Positions 10,561-22,850 of a stretch of 64,000 nt of DNA are shown here, piece after piece. Positions within the stretch are counted from its first letter, which is position 1. Each line of letters starts with the position of its first letter. The notes below the pieces were generated by a model, which was given only the letters and a program-made list of their open reading frames with translations, had not been told where the DNA came from and searched no databases. The translations under genes were made by a program, and so were the position numbers. The DNA is from Mycoemilia scoparia (Eukaryota; Kickxellomycota; Kickxellomycetes; Kickxellales; Kickxellaceae): NCBI GenBank assembly GCA_027575805.1, contig JANBPU010000027.1:1-64000 (forward strand). The letters are read 5' to 3'.

Positions 10561-13515
10561 ATGGATAACAACAACACAGCAGGGATTCATGCTGCAGGTA
10601 CATGCTCTGGGGGCTCTCTGGGGGCAGGAAAAGCCCCATCGAGCCGTAGCTCGCCTTCCCCCATTTCACCTTCTGGCCTTCCCATGTCACTGAAAGCTAT
10701 AGTCGTTTGCAATGGATGCAACAGCCAGATAACTCAAGTTAGATGGAAGTGCCTTGAGTGTCCCAATGTTGACCTCTGCGTTAACTGCAAGGAAGACAGA
10801 TCCAAGCATCCACTTCACTCCTTTGTTGCTGTCCCTCTTCCATCGAATGTAAACAAGTCGATAAGTATGGCTCTTATACTGCAAAGCGGAAACACTATAG
10901 TCTGCGATGCTTGCAGCAAAATTATAAGATCCGTTCGCTGGAAGTGCAGTGTATGCCCTGACTATGATATGTGCCATAGCTGCTACCTCAAAGGCACCAA
11001 CACTCATCAACGCAACCATTCGTTCTATGGAATGTATCTTATCAGCGGCTCATCCGATGACAAGCCTGCTTCCCGTAGCCCATTCGGCTTGGGATACAGA
11101 TGTGACGGGTGTGAGGAGCCCATCACCAAGGTTCGCTTCCATTGCTCGAAGTGCCCAGACTATGACCTCTGCTGGAGATGCATCAGAAACGTCTCTCAGC
11201 TTCATGACTCTAAAGTCAAAAACTCCGCCTTGACAAAGCATGACTGGATCCTTCATATTGAGGACATAAGATTCCAGTATTCTCATCCTGACAACAAGTC
11301 CACCAAGTCTAATGGTCCGTCCTCGCGACTCTCATTGAACTACCACTGCTCTCGCTGCAATTCTCTTACTGCGGGTACGCTTTACAGGTGTGACATCTGC
11401 CCCAGCTATGTAGTTTGTCACACGTGCTACCCATCCGTTAGAGACTTCCACGAGAACCATATATTCTCATGCTTCAATTCAACTGGACAAAAGATCCTCG
11501 TTCCATGCAATGCTCCAGTGCCTGCACCTACCTCTCCACCTCCACCAAACAATGGTCCCCAGGTTGTTCCTATTGTTGCTGGAAAATCGAATAATCCAAA
11601 TATTTTCAACGGATTGGTACCTACTGCGCCAAATGTATCTAATAATGATGGTAAAAGCACCACCAGCCTCAACTATAAGGTATCAGCTAGATGTAACGGT
11701 TGTGGTATTGAGATTACTGAAGTCCACTACAAGTGTGGCCTGTGCTTGGACTACGATCTATGTGAGATGTGCGAACGCAACTGCAAAGAGCTTCATCACG
11801 CCCAGTTCCCAGATCATCCGTTTGTTAAGTTCTACAAGCCGCTAAAAAAGATAGTTAAAGCCCCATTGCTGGACCTGGAGCCAATCTCTCTAGATTCGGC
11901 TAAAACATTCTCAACTCAGGAAGCACCGCCATCTAGCGCTACCCAGGAAAGTCACCCCCAAACAGCAACAAACGCCCATCATCCCACACTTACTGCCAGT
12001 ACTCTTGGACTGCTAACCAATGCCCTGAACTATAACAAGGCCATATTTGATTCAATCATCAGCAAGCAGCTTCATGGTATTATGAACATCCCCAAATCGC
12101 CAAAGTATGAAGCAAAGTTTGTTGAAGATGTTAACATCAGTGATGGGACTGAATTTGTGTGCGGCACCAACTTTACAAAGATTTGGAGTGTGGTCAATAC
12201 AGGTACTGAAGAGTGGCCCCAAGGTGTAACCATTCAACAAACCAGTGGGTATCCTATGAACCCAATAGGTCACCAGCAGCCCCTTGTCCCCATAGGAAGA
12301 TGCTACGAAAAGATAGGCATTGCTGCTGATATGACTGCACCTGCTATGCCTGGTAGATATCGCTCTTTGTGGAGATTGAAGGATCACAATGGTAACTTCT
12401 TTGGCGATATGCTGTGGTGTGACATTAACGTAGATGTACCCAACCCCGCCACAACTAGCTCTGAACCTCGTCAACAACAAACTGTATCGGAGGGCGCCCT
12501 TGAAACAATCGCCTCACCACAGCCAGTTGGAAACACTGCTGTCCCAGCACCATACTTTAGAAGCTCCTTCAATAGGCCTGTATTGCCACCAAACATGAGA
12601 ACCGCTAATGCTGTCAACAGTGCTGCTAATGTTCCGCCTACATCTATCCCAATGCCACAAGCTTCTACCAGCAACAATGCTGATACCGGTCCAAGCAGTG
12701 AAAAGACTACCTTGGAAGCACAGTCAACCACCAGCGCAAAATCTATTGAAGGAACATCAAGCCAAGAACCCGACTCAAGTGGCCTTCTAAACAGAATAAG
12801 TGAACTAGAGAAGAAACTGGCCAGCATTTCTTTTGAAATACTACAGATAAACAACCGCTCTCAGGAACCACTACCAACTACTGCTGCTGCTAATGTCGTC
12901 AGTGCTAAATCACAAACCCAACCTGATATCCTCCAAGGGGTTAGCGATGCAAACAATGACCTTACATTGGTCAACATATCTACACCCGCCCCTACTTCGA
13001 CAGCTCCTACTACCACTACCACTGTTTCTACATCATCAGTTGCTTCTTCCTCAAACATACAAGATCTTCTTAAATTTAACTCCACCTCAAACTCTAGTAA
13101 TGACAAGTCAGTCCAGATTGAGGATATTACAAGCGTTGATCTAGATGATGCAAAGTCCACTACATCAAGCATCAAAGCTTTCCAAGACACAGCAAATGAC
13201 TTTGAGCAATGGACTGCTTCCCGCTACTCTGCGATGATGAACGAGAAACCATCGCACACTGATAAATCACCATCACAGACCAGTAGCAGTAGTGTTCCTG
13301 CAAGCACCAGCACTGCCCCTAAGCAACCATCGATCTCTGGATTTGATACTAATGGGGATAGCCTAATAGTGAACTCTGGACCATCATACTCTGAAAATGG
13401 AAAAACTGTCAATGCTCCAGAAATTCGCTCAACCCCCAGCCAGAGCCCAAAAAGCCAGTCTGCACACAGTCAGCAACAGTCAGAGGATGAGTTTGAGCTA
13501 ATCAACAGCTACTAG
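10561..13515 (+). CDS. NBR1-like autophagy receptor: five ZZ zinc fingers, FW domain, C-terminal LIR-like motif
   Basis: A single 984-codon frame. Five ZZ-type zinc fingers lie at about residues 50-90, 115-155, 181-230, 263-303 and 378-422; each has the CxxC...CxxC arrangement and most have a D(Y/V)DLC-like second half. They are followed by an NBR1/FW (four-tryptophan) domain at about 515-627: FVCGTNFTKIWSVVNTGTEEWP, then MPGRYRSLWRL and DMLWCDINV. A short coiled-coil-like helix (LLNRISELEKKLASISFEI) lies near 742-760. The rest is Ser/Thr/Pro/Gln-rich and probably disordered. The protein ends SEDEFELINSY, with an acidic F978-x-x-I981 LIR/AIM-like motif. Unlike animal NBR1 it shows no PB1 or UBA domain. 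The likely role, by family, is a selective-autophagy or vacuolar-targeting receptor; cargo is unknown. Confidence 0.88.
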   Translation: MDNNNTAGIHAAGTCSGGSLGAGKAPSSRSSPSPISPSGLPMSLKAIVVCNGCNSQITQVRWKCLECPNVDLCVNCKEDRSKHPLHSFVAVPLPSNVNKSISMALILQSGNTIVCDACSKIIRSVRWKCSVCPDYDMCHSCYLKGTNTHQRNHSFYGMYLISGSSDDKPASRSPFGLGYRCDGCEEPITKVRFHCSKCPDYDLCWRCIRNVSQLHDSKVKNSALTKHDWILHIEDIRFQYSHPDNKSTKSNGPSSRLSLNYHCSRCNSLTAGTLYRCDICPSYVVCHTCYPSVRDFHENHIFSCFNSTGQKILVPCNAPVPAPTSPPPPNNGPQVVPIVAGKSNNPNIFNGLVPTAPNVSNNDGKSTTSLNYKVSARCNGCGIEITEVHYKCGLCLDYDLCEMCERNCKELHHAQFPDHPFVKFYKPLKKIVKAPLLDLEPISLDSAKTFSTQEAPPSSATQESHPQTATNAHHPTLTASTLGLLTNALNYNKAIFDSIISKQLHGIMNIPKSPKYEAKFVEDVNISDGTEFVCGTNFTKIWSVVNTGTEEWPQGVTIQQTSGYPMNPIGHQQPLVPIGRCYEKIGIAADMTAPAMPGRYRSLWRLKDHNGNFFGDMLWCDINVDVPNPATTSSEPRQQQTVSEGALETIASPQPVGNTAVPAPYFRSSFNRPVLPPNMRTANAVNSAANVPPTSIPMPQASTSNNADTGPSSEKTTLEAQSTTSAKSIEGTSSQEPDSSGLLNRISELEKKLASISFEILQINNRSQEPLPTTAAANVVSAKSQTQPDILQGVSDANNDLTLVNISTPAPTSTAPTTTTTVSTSSVASSSNIQDLLKFNSTSNSSNDKSVQIEDITSVDLDDAKSTTSSIKAFQDTANDFEQWTASRYSAMMNEKPSHTDKSPSQTSSSSVPASTSTAPKQPSISGFDTNGDSLIVNSGPSYSENGKTVNAPEIRSTPSQSPKSQSAHSQQQSEDEFELINSY

Positions 13516-15444
13516 GTTTGGAAGCATCTTGGCTCTAGGATATTCTAAGTTTGGTTTACCTTCTCTCGGCCATATATAGCTGCTATGCGCCATTATAACA
13601 CCAATTTGATTACCAGCGCAGACACAAAGAGAGTGTTTGGATTTATTTTTTATCATTGTATTAGTTTTATATGATTTTATAGCTAAAGATGTAAGTTTTT
13701 TGGCATCATTACCAAGTCATTTTAATTATCTAGCTAAATGTATTAACTTGATTGAAAAATTAACTTTAAATGCTACTGATAACAATTAATCTTTGCAACT
13801 GGACAATAATGATACCCATTGTAGCACTGATTGGGAATTGTTTGTGGGCTTCTCTAACACCTGCACCACACTAGAGAAAGGTCGTCATATTTTGGCCAAT
13901 AAAATGTGCTCAATTATGTATACACACACACACACACAAGGGGAAAATAAACAATGAGAAATCTATAGACATAATAAACATCTCAGAAGGATTTGGCCAT
14001 TGAGCCACACTTGGGAAGGCTCACACTATAGATTTGGCTCAAATTTAAAACGACCTTAATCGTAAAAGAGCACAATATGGATTGATAAAAGACGGCGGGT
14101 CCACCACATTATGAGAAAAACATCCGAGTAGTAGATCAAGTTTTATTTGCGGTCATTTGCTCAAATCACCGATCTATTTGTTGTAGTTGGATTTGGAAAT
14201 GAAAATTAGGAATTGTGAAGTATTAATGAATACTCCGGCATCCGAAAATACGAATGTGATGTCAATCTGGGGGGCAGGTTTAATCACGAATACGAATATA
14301 AACCCGAATAGCAAGCAGATTTTCAAACAAACTAGCCAAACAAATAAAGGCGGTGATAGACATAGATCCCCAACTATGTTGTTACTTTTGTCAAGCTGTT
14401 CTAAACAGATTGTCACTAACCAAGCAATGTCTTTTTGGGACAACGTGGGTCGATTGGCAAATCGCGTATTAGGATCAGGGGATGTTGTTAATAGGTCAGA
14501 TTTCCGATTGTATAGTTACATAGACAAACAAACTGACAATTAAAAGTCAATGGTGGTGGTGGAATGGGTATATCAAGATTAACAACAAGAGACAAAGAGA
14601 GCGATTGATCAAACATTAATCTACAAGGATGTGTTTTTAATAGTGTACATATGGCATGTGTATGTATGGATACTTTAGTGGCGTATTTACTTTGTGGAAA
14701 TTGCTGTTTTAGTATTATTCTAGAACAATGTTTTCTAAATATTGGAAACAATTAGACTACAACACACAAGATAATGAAACAATCCGGCAACTATAGCAAC
14801 TTGATCCCACCCAACATATACACAAAGAAGTAACATTGTAAAAAGTAACACGAAATCATGTTTACTGTTGGGTTTGTTTCTAGAACCACCATTCCGAGCA
14901 ACAATCAATGGCACATCAACACAGATCCACCCTATAACCACAACCAAGCTTGTAAAAACAAGCTTCTGATACACATTATATATTTAATCTGCCATAATGT
15001 TGCAGCGAAGGCTTAAATTGGATAATTGTTTGTATATTTGTTTAGTGGTAAATTGATTGAATGCTCGCTGCTTGATGCACATGTGCGAATTAATGAAATA
15101 ATAGACAAGTGGTTTTGATAGATATTGCCTGGACCAAATTTGGCCTTTCCCTACATTCAAAGATACATGCACAGTTATATTTATTGGATTCTAGCAGTTG
15201 GAAAGGAAGGGAAAAGACATAGTCAAAGCAATAGACATCTGTAACCACATATGCCAATATGACATCTTGGCTTGATCAACCCTTTAGATGCACTAATACA
15301 TTTGCAATATTAAGAGTTATTAATAAAGGAATAACGTGTAACCAGCGTCATAATTAAGCCACGCTTTTAGCCAAGCACATGTTGGTTATTAAAAGCACTT
15401 GATGGGGAGTTTCCCATGCATGCCTCTAAATTCTGCAGAAAATG

Positions 15445-15480
15445 ATAATAACAATAACAATAATAATAATAATAATAATA
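15445..15480. repeat. AAT/AAC trinucleotide microsatellite
   Basis: An interrupted ataacaat run passes into pure AAT repeats to the end of the tract. It lies in the gene-poor region. Confidence 0.95.
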
Positions 15481-16043
15481 GCCAACTAGTAAAATGGGTT
15501 GCCAAGATGTGTAAGGTTGGCAAAAGTACAAATTAGGAAAAATAAAACCGCTATATTGGCATCAATCTCATTGAAAACAACAAACATCTGAACAACTCTC
15601 TTTACACAACAAATGCAATATTTTAGTCGCTGTATTACATTAAATAAGGACAAGATGCAAATGCCAATAAAGAGAGTGAGTATAGTAATGCAAATTTTAG
15701 TACTCGAAACTAATAATATACAAAGGGAAAATGCCATGCAGATGTACACTTAAATGTTATACTCACACAGTGCTGTATAAGTGAACTGCGGAGCTGCGTG
15801 TATTTAGATGTGGTGGAAAGAAATAGGGTCTACTTACAATGGCACTGGCATTGAGTTAAAAGTTGAACACTTGAGCTAATGGTTAATATAGAAAATGCAA
15901 ATGAAAGCAGGTATTTTATGCAATGCGTTTCTAATGCAAATATAACGCTGCAGAGCATTCTGACAATATAACTATATGATGAAGAGTGTATATATATGTA
16001 TATATTAGTTAAATGGATTCTCTCATGAATGAAATAGCAAATG

Positions 16044-16065
16044 ATATATATATATATATATATAT
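16044..16065. repeat. TA dinucleotide microsatellite
   Basis: Uninterrupted AT/TA repeat within the gene-poor region. Confidence 0.95.
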
Positions 16066-17398
16066 CATTCAATAATACTATAAGCAATTAAATCACACAT
16101 AGTGTTATTATAAACTATCACAATGTCTCTTTCATGTGAAGCTACATTACCCAGTACAGAAAGCATACCACAGTCCCAGCAGGATACAGAAAAGGATGAA
16201 ATATTCTCTTGTGTCTTTCTAAACACACAAAACCCAAACCTAAAAAACGCAGCATCTCGCATTGGCGGTGTTTGAAGAGGATATAGCTATAATGATGTTA
16301 AAGATCTCAAAACACCATTAGATACAAAAGTGGTGAGGAGATCTTGCATCTCTCCCACATAGCCTAAAGATGTACAAATGTAGAGAAGAAGATCGAGGAT
16401 AGACAATACCAAGTCTCGACTACACAATAATGGCTTGATGGAATTTTAGTAACATTGCTATAACCAAATCGAAATACAAGGACAAATTTCAATGCAGCAC
16501 AAAAATAGCCAGTATTCTTAAAAAGCCAATATATGCGATGCGCAATGGGCATGTGGCATTAATAGCCAATGCACCACACGCCTTGGTCAAAAGATAATAC
16601 AATATGAAGGAAATGCAAGATACATGAGATGGGACCAACTTCCTGGTTATACTTGGAAAGGTGGCAGCAGCAATACAAAGTGAGTAGGCCCATGTAATTG
16701 CAATAAGGACATGCATGTGTGTGCGTGTGCTATACTGGAATCGTGAAAGATTGGGGAGTGTCAATGAGAGATATTTGGCATTGGAGCAACTTGGCGCTTG
16801 GCTGGAGCAATGGTTGGGGACAGTGTCCCACCAGCATACTGAAGATGGCTGCTGCTGGTGGTACAGTCGCAGCTGCAGCTGCTGAAGGGGGCGGCAGCGG
16901 CATATGTGGCCAAGGTCGTGGGCTTTGTAACATGGCTACTGCGTTAGAGGCATGGTTCGTGGTGGCTTATCGGCGGGTATTCAGGGAATGCAGAGACACC
17001 ACAGTGGCACATCAATATCCCGCTCGTATTTTTTCTAAAGGGTAACACAAGAGCAGTAATGGATACAGAAAAAGAAGCACACACGCTCTCACTCTCTTGA
17101 GTTGGGCTTACTGGTTCTGCGGAACACATCAGAGCTAACAATTTGTTTGATAGCTGCTCAGTCTAACAAAAATAACCACCATCTCTTCTAGATTCTCCAC
17201 CCCCCATTGTTGTAGAGCAGATATGGTTAATTGGCGGTATGATAGGATATGGTATGGCCTAGACACCATGTATGTTTTGGCTGGCACCGATGGGCGCTGC
17301 CAGTGCATTTAACATTGGCCAAGATGAGAAAGATGTGCGAATCCTGCGTAAATAGTCATGCAGCCACTGTATTAGCCTGTCTATCTTTCTCCATGTAA

Positions 17399-17575
17399 AT
17401 GAAGATCCCTGAAAGAGGGCAACTACAAACAATCGCCAGAATGCTTGGCCAAGATTGCTTTGGAATACAAGCCCGACACTTTACCCTGAGCAACTCCACG
17501 TTTGGCATGGAAGCTGCTTTGGGAAGAAATCTACATGTTTGTGTGCATCATCAGCGTTTCTTTCGACTGGTCTAA
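17399..17575 (+). other. Candidate short open frame, 58 codons, unrecognised
   Basis: ATG-initiated frame beginning MKIPERGQLQ with mixed hydrophilic composition and a TAA stop. No family recognised and no splice partner confirmed. The opposite strand over 17572-17802 also has an open frame with a hydrophobic stretch (NFVLTFVAIYDILSIPLAVL), so strand is undecided. Could be chance. Confidence 0.12.
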
Positions 17576-18218
17576 CGGGTCTCCGTCAGCACATGCTTCG
17601 GGAGTAAGCCCAGCTTTGGTGCGGCTTCTTTGATGCCCTTTATCAGGAGCAACATCAACAAAGATAGTCCAGAAACACGTTTAATATGGTCGTGCAGCAC
17701 GGCAAGAGGGATGGAAAGTATGTCGTAGATCGCAACGAAAGTCAATACGAAGTTGCAGGCTATTATTTTCAAGAATTGACGTAACCGCTTGCAACTAACC
17801 AAACAGCCCGAGCCTGGATACGGCAGTCACAAGCCCAATCGCACCAACCCGCAATGCCAGTCTGGCATCATGCCATTAGTGCTTTGACCAAAGACATTGC
17901 AGCGCTGCCAAGTCCATGCTGCCTGCCCCACAAGAACACACCTGCTGTCGCTCTCCTTGGTCCATCGTATATCGCACCGCAACCACGCACATGTCAAATC
18001 GAGAACCCGTCCAGATGATATGATGGCCCACATGTATGCCAATCGTAGACGCGTGGACTACAGGGCAATTTAGAATCCACATAGCAATTCCTCCCTACAA
18101 CAACCAACGTTTCGGCCCTCTTCTGGTCCCAACCCATCTCTGCCTTCCTGCCTGCCTATGCATGGAGCAAAGGACTCTCGGTTAAATTACCTACGAAGCC
18201 TGCCGCCCAATTGGGCAT

Positions 18219-18629
18219 GTGGTTACACATATTAGTTATCAATATTGCGCCACTCTCGATGCCCATTTCCGTTGTGATGAGGCATCAAGACGCAAAGAAT
18301 TGGCCAACAACACCTTTGAGAAGACATTATTTCAGCCCGGCCAGTTTGAGTATAATGTTGTCGTCACGGCATTTTACCCACAGCTGCCAAATATGACCAC
18401 CATCCCACGCGAATTGGCACAAAGGTGCATTTCTAATGTACCTCAAAAGCCGATGGGCGATCATTTAAGCAATTTGAACAATACCGACCAAGCAATATTG
18501 TCCATTGGTTCGATGCAAATATGGGTGGTGGTGGTGGTGCTTTCGGAAGGGCAGTGGTACCTTTTGGTAGCCGACGATTACAGGGTGATCCCAGGTTATT
18601 ATCAAATAGTCGCACTTGAAGCACCATGA
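18219..18629 (+). other. Candidate coding segment, 136 codons, unrecognised
   Basis: The longest clean frame of the 13.5-22.8 kb stretch together with 16719-17045 and 20985-21362. It opens without a good ATG and includes CDEASRRKELANNTFEKTLF and FYPQLPNMTTIPRELAQRC. The first half shows a purine-first codon pattern, but the later part contains a (GGT)n run coding VVVVV. No homologue recognised and no flanking exons assembled. It may be an exon remnant or chance. Confidence 0.15.
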
Positions 18630-21171
18630 TCCAAGTTGACGTGAATTGCTGACACCGTAAAATTATAACCTCGAGGCCTGGGGCTGCAGGAAAGTGTCGG
18701 GTGTCAATTAATATGCACCACCATTCCAATTGTCGCCGGTTATTAAGCACGACACGGCAGACTAGTCGCGGACACCGCCTGCTGCCACATGACGAAATGC
18801 ATCACGCCTTGTGTGTTAAGATAAACTCCACAATGTCAATGTCTACAGCAGCAGCAGCAGCAGCAAAAGCCATAATCAAACCCTAAGATGGGAAGCGAAT
18901 AGGGTAAATAGGTCAATCCATCATCGATTGGTGTATCATTTTTACAACAAGGCCTTGACAAAGCTTGTGGACACAGCACCAAAACAGCGATGTTCTGCGC
19001 ATCCTATTTCTTTCTTTTTGGTATTTGGCGCGTGAAGGCCAGTGTGCGAGTGTCGACGATGCGGGTGTGGATAAAAACAACTGACTTGTGTGTGTGTGTG
19101 TGGGCCCACAGTCTTTGTTTTTTATTTTCATGGTGGTGGCGTGGCACTGTTAAAAATAAAAAAGAAATGGCCAGTGCAAATCTGGTAACTGATTTGCAGG
19201 CGCGATACTGGGTGGTTTCCCACTAGCACCAGCATCTTGCAGCAGAAACTCACTTTGGCCTTTACTTTGGCTCCACATTCAGCATATCTACTACTTCTTT
19301 GGATGTTAACCCATTTGGTTTGCACTAGAAGCCAAAAAAGAGAGCGAATCCCTTACCAATGTAAGCGCGCGCACACACACACACAGGCTTCCATTTGCTC
19401 TAATAGTAAAGGATGGCAGTGACAGCCAATTTTGTGGTGTTTGGTGGCGTGCGTGTTTTAGTATGTGTATGTGGGGAGGAGAGGAGAGGGTGGAAAAGAA
19501 GAAGAAAGGATGGGAAGAAAGTATTAATGAATACAATAAATGGGCAAAAATCAATAATAATAAACCGTAAATCCAAAAATATTGCTTGGCATGTTTTGCT
19601 TAAACTATGAGGAGCCAAAATACTAGAAGAGATGTAGTACTGCTTCTTCTTGCTTCTCACCCCCTGTCTAATTCACTCGGGATACGTTGGGTGGATGGGT
19701 AGCTAGCCAGCAGCCAAAGTAGGGTGATTATAGAGGCATGGAATCCACCTACTGCAAACAATATGCAGAAGAGAGAGAGAGAGAGAGAATTTAAGGATCT
19801 GGTGTGGGACCAAAAGATCAAATGCCCAACACAGTGCTTTGCAACAGTCTAGACAGGGCAGAGTGCGGTGAGGAAAGAGCAAACAAGACAATGCCAACCC
19901 CGAATAGATTGCTAGGTACATACACTTGCAAAGAGAGGAGTATCATAGCACCAGGATCTCTTTTGTTGAGTCCAAACAAAGGTGGTGCTTTATTGCGACC
20001 ATGGCTGATTTTTACAGCCAAGGTGGGCGTGGTGAGTGAGAGGCATGAGACATGAAAGCAAACAAGCCTGATTTAACACATCGGCAATGGGATAGTATAT
20101 TGTCTTTTCCTTTGTTGCTGGCCTGAAAGAGGTTGGCATCCGCATTTTAGTATAGTCTGTGCCCCCACATTTCAGCACCTCTCTAAGGGTAACCGATGTC
20201 CCTCTTGCCCCATATACGAGAAAGGATCTTTGACTCAACGCACAGCAGGCAATACGCACATATTATGTTTACACAGGCAAACGCAAGCTTAAAGAATGAT
20301 CTTGGAAACAAAAACAACGCCCGCCATCCAGGCACTATTATCATTTCGCTATTATTCTCTCATGCATCATGTTGAGTTGGCAGAAGGGACAGCCAAATAT
20401 TCTTAAATGGAAGGGAAACCAGCATCCAAGAATAGCCTGATGTGAAAAAGGTCGAGAAGGTGGGGTTGGAGCCGAAATGGCTGGCCCATCTTCTTATTTC
20501 TTATCCTCTCAGAATGGAGGGGGGATTCGTCTGAGAACCAGCCAGAAGGCTGTATTGCTGATGTGTTTCTATCTGAACGGGATGATGTGAATTGGCCTTG
20601 TAGAACGGATTAGTGGCCGCTGCTATTGTTGCAGTGCCATAGAAAAGCACAGCAGAGATCCTCTCCATCCCCCACCATGACAGCAGCAGCAGCTCATCAA
20701 CCACGGAGAACCAGAGGCACTACTCATGGCCGACCACAGCCACTCAGTCCTACATTATTAATAAACTTCAATGGCTATTTTATTTTGTTGGTGCTTGGTG
20801 TGTGTGTATGCCAATGAGCTAGTATACAAACAATCGTGCGGGCGAGTGTTTTTTATTGTAGCACAGAGGAGATTGTCACAGTTGCAACCCTGGTTTTTTG
20901 GGTTGGTGTCAACACCAATGCTGAATTTAGCATGAGGGCGGGCCAAGGTTAATTGGGCTAAGAGGCGTATTTCCAAGGCCCACATTGAGTGGCTGCTGCC
21001 ATTCTACTGTGCCCTGCTGTCGTCTCTGGCCAATGCAACAGACGAGCAATTGTATCTGTGGCATTTCTAGACAACGCCAAATGTCAATGAAGGCTTGCAC
21101 AATGCTCTCAGGATGCCTTTTCTGCAGACGAGGTCCTTGGTTTGCTCTGTGCTTGCTGCTCTGCCGCCGTA

Positions 21172-21201
21172 GCTGCTGCTGCTGCCGCTGCTGCTGCTGC
21201 T
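21172..21201. repeat. GCT/CTG trinucleotide microsatellite
   Basis: GCT repeats with one GCC interruption in the gene-poor region upstream of the SFP1-like gene. Confidence 0.95.
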
Positions 21202-22639
21202 ATATCTCGACTGGTGTTGCTGCTATTTTTGCAGCAGCCACATCATGGTGTTCGGCCCCCTACAGTCCTCACTCTATTTCCCCGCCACCCCAATTAATTG
21301 AAATAAAGACATACAGGTCGTGCTATATGGAGATGTTTGGCCAGTGCTGGCTGCGATTCTGATTTCAATGACACCTTCTTTATCCTGTGTGCTATTGCCG
21401 AGCCCAGGCGCCAGTGTATTTTGACCACCACCATTGCCACGGCATTTCCTCCTACCAGACCCAGCCATGAGCCGTCAGGCAATCAATCGATAATGCCTCC
21501 TCCTCTGGAACCCGATGTCTGGCCAAAAAGAAAAAGAGCAGAGTTGCAGCGATTATATGGGCTCTTCAGCTAGACACATGGCAACCAGTCAGTGCCATGG
21601 CTTGCCTGCCCACCATAATGGCGGCATTAAGGCACTCTGGTGGGTTGACATGGCCGCGCTGGACCCATGCCCATTGTTCCCACTTTGGCACCGTCTCCCA
21701 CTTTCATGTAAGCAGTATCTCGACCACTATAACAATGGTCCTCAAAGCACAGATACAGCGCTTCGATAGTTCAAGATGATGACGATGGAGAGTGGGCGAG
21801 GGTTCAGTATTGTTTGACCATGGGCCGTTTAGCAGGTACGCTTTTGTTTGCTACGAGATCAGCGGGAAGCGCGTCGCCTACCAAGGCGCCCAGGTTTAGG
21901 AGACCCTGGGGAGGGCTGGCTATGCGACAGCGTCTAAAGGATAGGTGAAAATGGCCCACGCGGACCGCGGGAGCGCTAGACCAGGCGACTGGGCCAGTCA
22001 TAGCCTGGTGTACCTGGGGTGGGTGAATCCAGGTTTCTCGAAGCCAGCCAGAGAGATCGTGTTTACAGCTGGCCGGCCTATGCCTGAGGAAGCAGGAAAT
22101 GATGGCCTGGCATAGCATACTAGTCTTGACAGGCGAGAGCAAGGCCATGCCAGCGCAGATTTATTTGGCCGCCAGCTTGTGGCACTATCGGGTAGGGCAA
22201 GAGCGAAAGGCAGGCTACGGGGCGTTTTGGCCAGTTGAGGCCAGAAAGGAGTAATTGGCTGCGAGGGGGGTGGCGATCAACCCTGGCAAATTGAAAGCTG
22301 GTAAAACGGTTGGGGTCAGTAATTGATGCGTATCCGAATCGCTGTGGGTGCCAGCACCACTTTCGGCTGAGAGATGCTGATCACCCTCTCCCTCGCGTCT
22401 TGCACACTTGGTCAAGTTTGGAATATGCTGTGGTTATTGTGGCTTCATATCCCCTGGATTATTTATAAAGATCGCCGTCGCCGCATCCTCATCATTGAAC
22501 TTCACCCCTGTCTTTATCTATCTATTCTTGCTTATTCTTCCATTCACCTTAAACCTCTGCTTCCCAAACCCCCTGCTTCTAAGCTCTAGTCTCTATTCAT
22601 CAGAGTGGCTCTGTAAACCTTGTTTTGCCATATACTCAG

Positions 22640-22663
22640 TCTCTCTCTCTCTCTCTCTCTCTC
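22640..22663. repeat. CT dinucleotide tract upstream of the SFP1-like gene
   Basis: Uninterrupted TC/CT run, 190-210 bp before the SFP1-like ATG, inside a longer pyrimidine-rich stretch (22590-22850) that fits a fungal core promoter or 5' leader. Its role is inferred. Confidence 0.9.
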
Positions 22664-22850
22664 AAAACGCCTAATCACACAGCCTCTATACTCATCTCCT
22701 CTGGTCTTGTGAACTCTGATAACAACTCAAAAACAACTAATCGCACCCTAATAGACGCTTCAATTCTCTCTTTTCTAGTGTAAAGAAATACTGCTATCTT
22801 CAAACACCATATAACCTCATCGATTCTTCACATAATACTACTCTGCAACA

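Larger units (their letters stand above)
13516..22850. other. 9.3-kb gene-poor region upstream of the SFP1-like gene
   Basis: No coding sequence could be recognised. Frames are short and interrupted on both strands; the least unlikely segments are listed separately. The left third is A/T-rich with AAT and TA microsatellites. About 16.7-22.3 kb is richer in G+C, with GA, CA, CAG/CTG and CT repeats and many TGGCC/GGCCA words. It may be an extended regulatory region, non-coding transcripts or decayed sequence; the sequence does not decide. Confidence 0.5.

Noticed and set aside
14735..17802. Possible multi-exon seven-transmembrane receptor on the minus strand
   Set aside because: Several short minus-strand frames are hydrophobic, one vaguely like a receptor TM4. 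They could not be joined through consistent splice sites and phases, and A/T-rich DNA yields hydrophobic frames by chance.
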